Assembly: GCF_037975245.1 (NCBI RefSeq)
Contig: NC_092567.1
Span: forward strand, 2,899,214-2,963,213
DNA length: 64,000 bases
Direction of reading: 5' to 3'
Origin: Apostichopus japonicus
Lineage: Eukaryota; Echinodermata; Holothuroidea; Aspidochirotida; Stichopodidae
The notes beneath the pieces were generated by a model. It worked only from the letters and a program-made list of their open reading frames with translations, did no database searches and was not told the origin of the DNA. Below, one piece after another: positions 28,701 through 40,700 of the stretch. The first letter of the stretch is position 1; each line of letters opens with the position of its first letter. The position numbers and the translations under genes were made by a program.

Positions 28701-31700
28701 CGATATCATTTAAAAAAAATGCTGAATGGGGGGGGGGGCGGGCGGTCGCCCCCATCCCAAAATGCGTCATGTTCCCCGACGACACGGTCGAGTTCGAGAC
28801 CAGCCACAGTTGGTTTCATAGCACAATTCTACACACGCGTTATGATAGACCATATATAGTATATATATATAGATCATTGGTGAGAGAGGAAAATGGAAAC
28901 GTCAAAAAATGGAGTTGTCGGTGTGAGGGTAGGGTGAGTCACACTTTTACGAAATCATTGATCCGTCACTGGCTACCCTTCAGCGCTGTAATGATGTCAC
29001 TGTTCTTCTTTCTCTTCCCGGTGTCTTCGCGTTTTGCTTTTACTCCCTCTTTTTCTCCTTTTTCTCTCTTTCTTCTTTTTCTTTTCCCTTCCTTCCTCTC
29101 CTCCTCCTCTTTTTTCCCCTCTTTTTTCCTTTTTTCTTCTCTTTTTTTCTATTCTCTTTTTCTTACCCGGGGGCGCGCGCCCCAAACGCCCCCCCCTGGA
29201 TACGCACCTGTAACTACACGACTTTTTTCATCCCTCCCCACCCAACCACCTTTGTAATTAATTCCATTCCATGTCAATGCTGGATTATTTAGCTAAATCT
29301 TTGCACCAGCAAAGAGAGTTTAAGGCAATCAAACGATGTTTTGTCTTTCACGTACCTCGTAATTGCTCAAATCAAAATACTATGTCGACATTTAACCAAT
29401 AATTGTAATAGTTAATTCATGTAGCCCCCCCCCCCCCCTTTTTCTCCCGTTTTACTTATTACCATCCTCATCAAGAAAAGTTTATTTTTTGAGAAAAAAT
29501 AGTTGAAATTTGCATAAGAAAGAAATCTTGATTTCGAGAAATGCAATGGCAATTTCGAGAGAAACGTACAAGTTTGAGATAAAACGCTAATATTTTTAGT
29601 TGAGAAGTCAACATTTCAATAGTTTAAATTTAAAACAAAAAGAAATCGACATTTTACACGAAGGGAATTAAAGAGGTCGAAATCAATCGAAGAGGTTCTA
29701 AATTTTAGAAAAAGTAGTTTAATGTTGAGAATTTCGGTTATATTACAGATTGCAATTTTAAGACAAATTTGATTTTCAAGAAAAGGGTTTCAATTTTGAA
29801 AAAGGGTTGAAATTCCCAGAAATATTCAAAACTTTCGGGATAAAATAATTAAAATTTTGATATGGAAATTTTGAAATTTTTCAGTGTTCCATGTGGGTCA
29901 CAATAATGACAAAATGTGTATTGTTTACTTAATTGGGATGCCCCCGACCCCCTCCCCAACCAATTCATTTTTTGCTCCCTTCCTACGCCAATCAAGTGAT
30001 TTGTCACATGTCTACATAGATATGGGGAAGGGTGTAGAACATAAAGGAGGAGGTACATCTTGTGGCTAATTTGTGTATATTTCTGATTAAGTGCATGAGC
30101 GGTAAGTTTGCCTCTCCAATCCTGAAAACGGATCGACTCTCCTGTATGGTTTAGAACCCAGTAACGTGGGTTCACATTCCAAAATTCTCCCGATCAATTT
30201 AGGAAGGGGAACGAACATTTATGGTCAGACTATATGTGGATCCGAAAGTTTTGATGTTGTTGCTGTGGAGTAGTCGTTGAATGCAATTCCATGTACGGGG
30301 TTGTGGGAGTCCTCCGACTGAAACAATTCTGGGGCGTAGTTAGACTATAATTTTTGTCTAAACTTAAATTAAGGTTGTGCTAAAAAATACTAGTGTGAAG
30401 TTTAAGAACTGAACTGACCGATGTTAAAATCACTATTGTATAATTGCATAAAAAAAAATCAGAAAATGCAGTCTTGCTCGCGTCCAGTTATTCTGTAAAT
30501 AGCCGTTGGGTGGACATGTTGCCAAACCAGTATATTATTCCTATATACAATAATGCCTGACAAAGAGGTACACATTATTGCATGTTACCTTCATGTAGCC
30601 ATGTAACTGATTTTAATGGCAGATGCATTGGTTATCTACTACTTGAAATCGGTTTGCAGGACTAGGAGAATGGGACCCCTTCTCAACCCCCATTTTAATA
30701 TAGGATTTCAAGGGGGGGGGGGAGCAAATCCCAACTGACTTAGGTAGGTCCTACACTATTATGGAAAGGCTAGAGAATTTAAAAATGGCGGAGGTGTGGT
30801 CGTTGGCTTGTTGAAGGCAAATCTCAGTAGCCCCGTCTCCTGAATTCTTTTTGAAAATTGATGTTAACTGGTGCACCCCGAGGCATAATTAGACCACCAA
30901 TTAGGTCTTAAATTGGCTCCATACACCATGCAGTTTTACCTATGAACAATGTTTTTGTAAAGTCGTAAGGGGGGGGGGGAGGGGTGTACACTCGTAGCAG
31001 TGGCCTTCTTCTCAGCTGAATGTAACATTGCCCCCCTCCCACCCCTCCCAGACTTCTATCCAAGTGTATAATTTAGAAATTTTCTGATTAATGTTGAAAT
31101 ACCAAAATACTTTCATCTCGTCATTTCAAAAGTCTTTAGAAATGATAAAATATTGACTTCTTTGTGAGCTCGTAGTAAACAATATCCTGAAAAGTGCCAA
31201 ACATGTCTAATTTTCATGCTGTCTTGGTGACACTTGTAGTGACCAAATACTATCACGATAGATTTCGCTAGGCGATAGTACGCGTTTTTCTTTGGAACTT
31301 ACACTAGCCCCTTATCTTTGCTTTACTGGAATGGTCAAGACCATCAAAATATTTTCATTATTTGCATATTGCGTTTTTATTATATATTTAGTGCCGGACC
31401 CCTTTTATATTTGGACTTCGGAAGATCTGTTGTGAACAGTCAAGATGCCGTCCAAATTGTAATTTGGTGAGTTGCAGTGTAATAACTAAGTATTGTTTTG
31501 TCTTTTCCATAAGACTTATACGCTACGACCCATAACACGTATACACTTCAAGCGGCTATAGAAGATTCTATGAACGCAAAATTACCAGAAAATTATCGAG
31601 GTGCAAAATGATGAATTGACATTTCGCAGCATAATGTTGAAGACCTCACTCCTAGATACAAGGAATTTGCCATTTTGTTGTAAATTGCTATCAGTGGCGT

Positions 31701-34700
31701 AGCCAGGATTTTTTTCAGTGGGGGGGGGGGGCGCTGGGGGGCTTGAACATTTTCTGGGGGGCTTGACCATTTTTTTGTTACTATCTAAGCGGAGCGCCAC
31801 TATGAGTTGGCGCGCAGCGTACCGTAAATTTTTAGCTAAAAGGGCCTCCCAGATCGTTGGAAATGACACTTCCCAGGCCTTCTTAGGTGCTCTAAAGTTT
31901 TCTCAACATCCTTTATTTTGAGATCCCATGTTATGATATGGTCATCAAAGAGTTTAGTGAAATAGAAAAAAAAAACAATCTGGTAAGTTACTTTGAAATA
32001 TCATGACAAATCTTTTGTGAGTTTGACACCGGCATTGACAGTTTTCGACAAATCTGAAAATTGCGTGTGGAAAATAAAGAAAGATTGACTGGGCTTTCAG
32101 CCAAGTAACATACTGAAATGACCGAACTAGATTGCGTCTAAAATATTATTTGGGTGATAGACTGATTGGCCGGCAGTGGCGGAGCTAGGGGTATTGGTCG
32201 GGGGGGGGGGGCGAGAATGGCCTATAGGGGGGCTTTCGACACTATCTAAGCGGAGAGCCACCACAGGTTGGCGCGGAGCGTACAGATTTTTTTTGAGTAA
32301 AGATTTTCCCTAGATTGCCGGAAATGACTCTTTCCGGGCCTTGCTAATTGGAGGTAAACGAAGAATAAATATGTGTCATCGACATTTGTGACAAGTGGAA
32401 GTTTATATGGGTGTTGAAAGTACATGCGCTTTATCACAATCCCCGTGGTATCTTTGTGAGTGCTCATGTTTTCGAAAAAAATAGATCGAAAACCCCGTAC
32501 AGTTCTTGGAAAGAGTTTCGTACAACAGAATTAAGTGCCGATAAATTAAATACCGCCGTACGTTAGAGCATTTTGTCAGTAAACTACACCAACAAAATGT
32601 GACAAATGTCAATAGGTAGATGAGAGTGAAATAAAAAAGTCAATAATCGCGAAGTAAAACATGCTTAAAAAGCTGAAAAGGGCGCCAGCAGTCCATTCGA
32701 GTCCGTCGGGGGGGGGGGGGGGGTAGTTCTCAATGATAGTGTTGCCTCCTTTCTTGAATATTTGGTTGTTAGTGGTTTTAAGAGCATCAGGGTACGTCCC
32801 AGAAGTGAAAACCAGATTGAAAATGTAACAGGGTATTGAGGCAATGACGCGAGCAATGATGTGAGAAACATGTGTATGATGTCAGCATTTTTTACCTATT
32901 AACATCTTCTTTGGCATTCAAGTACCTGGAGACTACCTTTCTATAAGGGTATAGTATTGCTCACTAGCTTGTTTGATCAGTTAATACGCACTGGTTACAA
33001 GATAATGATAGGCTGTTTGTATTAGTATTTATTTGCATGTTAGGGATTATTGATATTTAAAAAAAAGAGTGACAAAGGCAAAGTTTGCCCGAACAGTCGA
33101 ACACACAGATTCAGTAGTAAACATTATGTGTTCTGTAGTCTTGTAGAGCAAGAATTATATTATTCGACGGTCGTTAACATGCGTTTTCAGTACAGTGCGA
33201 CTACTGTAGACTTCTCGGCCTATGAGCTATGTCACGTCAGGTTTTCAGCAACTATAGCCTACTGCCGGTCCGTGGTCGAAGGGTCGTTCATGAGTGGTGG
33301 TCATCATGGAGATTCGAGACCATTCAGACCAATGATATATTTTTTTTCGCACATGTAATTTTTTTTCGACACCCAAAATCCCAGTGAGGGGGGGGCGACT
33401 GGGGGGCGACGAGCTTTCATGGGGGGCTGTCGCCCTCACGCCCCCCGTAGCTACGCCACTGATTGCTATTATTTGAATTGGAAGATTGGAAGATTGGAAG
33501 ATGTGGAGTGTTAGCTCAGTGGTTAACACCGGTGCCTTTCAATCATAAGGTCCCCGGTTCGAGTCACTCCCAGATTAATGTATGTCGTCCAGTTACAGGG
33601 TTGTTGACAATTAACAATTCATAATCATGGACGTTAAATATGAATGTGAGAGACTGACTTCGGTCAGCTTGCGGCTTTGATAAGCCAATTAGGCTTCTTC
33701 GCGAGTTCCTGCTTGCAGGAGGATCTAATATACATACATACATACATACATACAAGATTGATCATTTATTTGAAAAAGAGGGGTATTTCCCTCGTGGCCA
33801 ATGAAACGACTTGAACAAGTCTCATCTTCAAAATCTAAACAAACCAACGACACAGTGTAAAGCAGCGTTTGAAGAACGGTTGTATGGTTGTACAACTTGT
33901 ACTTCTCTGTTTGTTTAACGTGATTCCCTGAAGCTACAGTACTGGCTTACTAATATGAAGATATTGCAATATATTCCAGATGGTGATACTGAAAGAAACA
34001 GACTAAGTATATTGCAATTGCCAAAGAAGAAATGTATGTCGTGTTTTCCTTTCATATTGTTAGGCTATGTACCTACAAGGACAGGGACATCATAACGTTG
34101 AAGTTATGGCTTAGGTCTTCTTTAGTCATATAAGAAAAGTGCAGCCTAACGATGGCCTAGTCCAATGGTTTTAATGACAACATTCAAAAGTTCGCAATGC
34201 CAGCATGTAGCGTGTCCTAGGATCAGCACAATGTAGGACTAGCTGAAATATGGTGATGCTAGCCTGTTAGTTGGTTACAAGTTGAAGGAGAGGGTTTCCT
34301 CCCTCAGAAGACTGATCACATTAGTTTATTGAGGAAGTGTTCTACATTTGCGAGATCATCCAACTACTGTATCTGAAAGGTTTTATTCAACAAAGTGGCT
34401 AAATATTCTTACGACTAGTTGTAACAATAATACCCTTTTGCGCATGCACAGTTGCTATTTTTACGACTAGGAGTACTTTTTTTACGACCAGGAGAAACAA
34501 TAATTTCCGGTTAGGGTTAGGTTTAGGGTAAGGGTTGGATTGAGTGTTAGAGTTAGGGTTAGGGTTAACCCTACTACATGCGCAGTTGCTTTATTTACTT
34601 TTAATTCGCATGAATTCGCCGATGTCGTAAGAATAGTTTATAAATAATTGTTACGACTAGTCGTAAGAATAGCCACGGCCTTTATTCAAACTATGTAGTC

Positions 34701-37700
34701 ATAAAAACCTACTCTTAAAGTACTCTGGAGTTGTTTCCTCTCCTGGTATATTGTAGATTTAAGTACTAACCTGCCAGTGAGTAAAGGTCAAATGAAGTGC
34801 AAGGTTTTCCAGAGATTGAGATTCAATATCCCATATCATATACAAACATTTTTGTAGTTTGTCACCCATAATACTGCAGTGCTTTAGACTTCCCTTGCTG
34901 GTCAAAGACAACCCATTATTGGAACATATCCAGAATTTCCAGGGTTTGTGCTGGTAATGCTCAGTTCCTATTGACGTATCTTTAGCTTCAATATCACAAA
35001 TCAATTATATGCACCTTTACATAATTACTTACTAAAGGTGTAGCCCGGGTCTTTTACAACTAACATGTAAAGTTGATTGCTCACAAAGACTGCTGTAGTG
35101 TCACGTTGCTATCTGAATGCAAAAGTTCCTAAGAACTTTCAAAAAGCTTCAGAAACCAAACACTAATCACTAACAAAAAATGATCAATGATTGGATCAAA
35201 GTGGAACTGCTACCATGGGTTTTCTTTGTAAGTGAGTATACTTTTGTTTCTGAAGTCTAAAAATATCTGAATAACTAATTTGATTTCATGTTTAGTGTTT
35301 CACTTTTGATTTAGAAATCACTGAGGCTCAGTCTGACGGCTCCATGATGTAATAATTCAACGGTAGGAAGAAACCCTCTAGTAATTATGAAGACAGAGAC
35401 TGTAATTGATAGAGGAGATCGTGACCTATGAACCTATCAAGCTTCTTCCAGTATCCTACACTTCTTGATGCACAGAGTTCCATAGGAATGGTAAGAATGA
35501 AGTAAATCTGGTTGTTGTGACTTGATTCACCAAACTGATGGCTAGCAAGCATGGTTAAGGAATTTAAATTTCCCTGCCACTCTTTATCAATATCATGTCA
35601 TGATAACATGTCTTCCTTGCATATTTGAGAGCTAACTACCATTTAACATAAACATATTCAAACATATACAGGCACTGGCATTAGGGTGGTGAGCACTTGG
35701 CCCCCCCCCTCCCCCATAGGCTCCACTTGGTCTGCAAAATCACTATCAGAGAACATTAAATATCTGAAAAGTGAAAATGCCTCAGCTAAAGTCCCCAGGG
35801 ACTCCCGCCAGGGCTTGGATTTATACTTCATAGAAATTACATTTTTCTCTCTAACATGTATTTACATGCTTTATACTTAGTACAAGAGGACATGAAGTAG
35901 AAGAGATGTTACAGAGCTCTTCTGAAGCCCCCAGCACCCGGCCAGGGCTCAGCTATATATTCCACAGAGTAAAATCAGATTAAGTATTTCTATTACTGAC
36001 ATGTCCTCATGTGCTCAAAATGTAGATTCCAGAAACTATGTGAAAATACTGTACTGAAGATTTGGAGAGCTTTGCATTACCCTTGTAAGTCCAGCCACTA
36101 TAAACACTATGAACACAATTGGAAATACTTCCTACTAATCTGAGAATGTACAGCTGTGAATAAAGAATTGTCACTTATGCTTGTTTAATTGTTAAACATT
36201 GCTGAGCCAGTCACTGCAGTTGGATTTAAGAAATCTAATTGGTCTCAAGACTGATCTTACTTCGGCGACTAAGTACGGTAGCTTAAGAAAATATATAAGT
36301 GTCCCCAAATTTCAAAATTTGGAATTTGCTTTCTCAATATTTGGAATTTTTATCTCAAGATTTTCACCTCAAAAGTCAAAATTTTGACTTTTTCATCTCT
36401 CAAAACTTTTAACTCAAAATTTTGAGGTTATAAGTGTCTTCATCTGCCAAATTTGTAGAAAGAACTAACCATATTGTATGGCTATTGACCAGCTGAACAG
36501 GGTACTTTATAAACCTTTGGTGATCTAAAATCTAGAAAGAGACCCCCCTTCCCCCCGAGAATGGTGTAACTAGGTCAATGTAGCCAATGCAGTCTCGAGG
36601 GCCTGGTACCATTAAATAAAGAAAAATAATATGAAAACACATCCACCAAAGCTGACACACTAAATTAGATACAATTACAGTATCTCCTAATGGGTGGAAA
36701 TTCAAAAGACATTCTGTCCTCAATACGAAAGAGAGGTGTGAAATCTCACAAATTTCTCAGTCAAGCCCAAACCATGCATGGTTGGGTTCGTGTGAGGTTG
36801 GACTCTCCTTTGGGAGCTCATTTATATCACTGCACCACACCTTTATGTGCCACTTCCACTAAACAACGGACAACCCGGTTCAAGTTTGATGCTTAACTGG
36901 CTAATTGTTTTTACACTTAATACCTGGTTATTGGAAACTGAACTGTACTTTCCTTCCTCTGTATTTTTTTCTCTGTGATTGTTCATGTATACATGGTAGT
37001 TAGCCAGAGACTATTTCTGACTGACATTCTCAATGTCTCCTATAATTAGGACTTAAATCTCATTCACATCACTTTCTTTTCTCTTCATTAGGTTAATTAT
37101 GAAGCGAGCTGTTAGGGGATCACCTATTCCACCTGTAGTTACCAGTTTTTGATGGAAGTCACGTTCATACTGTGTTGACAAGGACAATGAATGGTTCATC
37201 CTCTGATATTTCCTCCATGTGATGGTAATCACATTAATGGTAAGTGTTGAACAGTATTGATAACGTTTCAAAGATGTGTGGTAGATTTTATGGATAGCGT
37301 CGCAGATCGAGGAATACTCTTTTATCTCCATTCACTCTCACTAAAATAATGTATATAAAGTTTTAACTCATCTTCTCAAAATACAACTGACAGGATTACG
37401 CCCTAGTAAGGACATTAAAACGATCGGATTCTTGCTGGATTAATCCAGTACTTGTTATGTTTGTAATGACCTTGCTACAGTATGACACAATAGCTACCTC
37501 AACACCCTCTGGTACATTTTACCATTTGCCAAACTGAAATAAAAATTGCCTTCTAGACTCATATGAATAAAGTCTTCTAGAACTCCTGACACTCCCAGAA
37601 TTGTAAAACTGGAAGACAACTTGTTGGTTTATATGAAAGTAGCTTGGGTTACCTACAAATATGTCTTCTGTGTAGGTATTTATTTTCTTCAGATTAAAAT

Positions 37701-40700
37701 AAAAAAAACTTGAAATACCATTTTAGATATTCCATAATGCTGTAGAAACATTAAAGAAGTCAACTAAGTCTGTATTGCTGAGCTTTGTGTTAGAAGTATT
37801 TGTAATGAACACTCCATCAAACAAGAACACCTTGATTAATTTAGGTAGGTCACACATATGTCACACAACTATGGATATAATCTTGAAATTTAATGTGTTA
37901 TGTTTGTTATGATATTTATTGACTGTAGTACAGTAGAGATTACTGTTTTTAGCATTTGCTTAAATATTGGAAATAGGATTTGAAATATAAAATTGGACAG
38001 TAGAATGCAAATCAACTCCACCTTTGATATTCATCTCAAAGATGTCTATCATATCAGCTGAAGATTATGGTTGGGTTTGTATCTCCTTTCCTACTTCTTT
38101 GTTAATTTTAGCCAAACTCCTGATAAACTGTCGCACACCAGTTCTAAGATTCACAATCACATCTTGTGAGGCTAAAGAAGCATCATTCAAATAAGGTGTA
38201 CACAAAATCAGTAACATAGAGAGCCAGACACAGTTCCATGCACAGTTGTGTCACCAGATCCACTTTTTTTAAGTCTTTGTTTATCCAAAGTTAAAAGTAT
38301 ATCATTCTTTATCACATATTTCACTGGGCACTTAGCTGACGTACAACTGTAGCCTCCACCCAACCCTCACCCTCTCACAACAGGACTGCACCGAACAACA
38401 TGTTATGAAATAACAACTATATGTCAAAGTCTGCAGATAGAAAAATATGTACTTTAACTCAATCAATTATAGTACAATGTCATCATTTCCGAAATCCTAC
38501 AAATTCATCAACCTCTAGAAAGTACAGTGAACCAATGGTTCCTAAACTATGTGACCGAAACAGTCATCATGTTTTCTTCAGGCTCCATCTGTTTTCAGGA
38601 TTACATTGTTATTACTTGTGTTTCTCAATTGAATATAAACCAGACTGGATTGCTAGTGGTATTGCTTAAAGTTTGTATTGAAGATTCAATGCTTGTCTCA
38701 ATTTCAAATTAATGTTTCTTTATATTTCAATTAGTTTGGTATTAGGTGAGCTGTATATACACTGTGGGAAGCATTATGAGACCTTGAACTCATCTTGTAC
38801 AGTCTATAGATTTGTATTCTAGTTGCTTTAGTTTCTTTACATTGTTATTATAATTATAACTGAGTAATTTATTTTGAAACTACAGTAGCATACCATACTG
38901 TATGTTTATAGTAGCTGTGTTCTGTGTTTGACAATGTTACATGGTAGAATGAAGCTACTTGCAGACCGGGTGATGTCAATTTACATAAATAATAACATTA
39001 TAACTGATGACCAAATGCATTTTGTTTTTTCTCATCAGGTAAACTGGAAATATTCAGTACTGAGATCAGCCTGTTTAGGGATTTACCAGTTTCATATCCG
39101 GATTACAGCTCTTTGAAGACATGCGTACAGTTTACATTATCAGGGTAATGATTGTATGGTCCACCACCTGATTCTTACCCCTTCCACCCATCCCCCTCCT
39201 CCATGAGAATGCAAGTTTTTAATTGGATATATTTACTCCATGACATATCAGATGATCCCTCAAGGGAAATTTCCTCACCGAAAAGTCTATCATCCAGGAC
39301 CCCCCAACCCCCAATCACTGCAAAACAAGACCTAAAATATGAACAATCTAGTTAGAACACTGCTAAAAGTTGTGTCTTAGGGATTCTGTGAGACCTCTTT
39401 TGTTCAGTGCTTCCCAAATTGTAGCATCATCTCTACAAATTGTACCATAATTGTAGTTTTCAAGAGGATGAAATTCTGATGCCAAGGACATCTCTAATCT
39501 TTCAAATCTGACCAATTTTAATGGTCATTAGACATCCATTGTTTCATAATGTAACAGTTTCATTCCTGTGTGAGCTATAATGCTAATGAAGGCTTTCTAT
39601 TGTCACGTCTCCAGGTTGAGTGGATATTATGTAATTTATGGCAAGGTCCACCTATCCCATCATATTATATAGTTGTCAAGGATGATGATAGGTATTGAGT
39701 ATTGCACTATGTCTAGCAACAGTTTACGATTCTATCACAGAAGATCATACAACACAATATGACAAGTTCTTTTAGGATTCAGCATGTTATGTCATCTGAA
39801 ATCTTTAATGCATTTGTATTATTTTTCTGTTCATAAAGTTATTGTGTAATTCAGTTTTTCTGTTATAAGAGTGTGTTTGGGTGGGGGGGGGGGGGGGTGC
39901 ATCATGTTGCTGCATATTGGCAAAGTTAGAAATTAAGTTACTGGGAAAGTTGTGAAAGCAAAAACACTAACATTTATGTAATAGAGCAGCCTTTGCTTCA
40001 CACTGGTATGCAGATAGTTTGAAAAAAAAAGCAATCTAGACCAGTAATATTGCCTAACTTTGCTTGACTTCAAAGTAATAGAGTTAGAAATTTGGGAACA
40101 ACTTTATTGGCCTGCTGCACCAAACAACGTTAAAAGTACCAATTAGAAAGTGTGCTGACCAAATTAGTCTAAACCATAGGATTGCAAACATGTTACCAAG
40201 TTTTGCCTTTTGTTTTCTTTATGGATAAATTTCCAAAAATTATTAAACTTTAAAATAAGAGCTCCTTGCAATAAAATGAATGAACTTGCAATTATTGAGT
40301 CATTTTAGCATAAGCTTGTGTATCTGTGAGCAATGGAATAACTGTTGAGTAAATATTAAAAAAGGCAAACTCAAAAACAAGGGATTTTATCGTTTGCATT
40401 AAAACATCTAGTTCAGATATGATTCTTATTGTCTTTGTCTTTATCTCCTCATTAGGTAAATGTGGATTAATCTTTCTTGAGACGATCTTTGGGGTCACAT
40501 GATGTGTATCTTGCACAGAATGGTTTACAATATGCTGATGGTAATGATTAGTGTATAATTAGTGTATAGCAGGACTGGTAAGCTGGGTTGTAGTTATAAT
40601 TAGATTTGATTCTGGGTAGAAAGTGACTTTGTTACTGCCTAAATCCTGGAGGAACAGCAATTGTTTTGAATCTTGCTTGACCAGCAAATTCCCTAAGGGC

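Noticed and set aside
28769-29257. 162-codon plus-strand frame rich in Phe/Ser
   Set aside because: It runs through the pyrimidine tract of a transposon; composition is low-complexity and the related copy at 43588-43854 is not conserved as protein.
33503-33572. A tRNA gene
   Set aside because: A- and B-boxes are present, but the anticodon stem and loop are not regular and the sequence continues into a SINE body with a second truncated copy elsewhere.
37053-37331. 92-codon minus-strand frame in the duplicated block as an NLR exon
   Set aside because: The counterpart in the second copy carries a one-base shift, no good minus-strand splice sites fit the NLR phase, and the plus strand has the stronger acceptor.
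40292-40516. Minus-strand frame (IVSRKINPHLPNEEIKTK) as a coding exon
   Set aside because: Composition is plausible, but no phase-compatible splice pair was found and it resembles no NLR segment.
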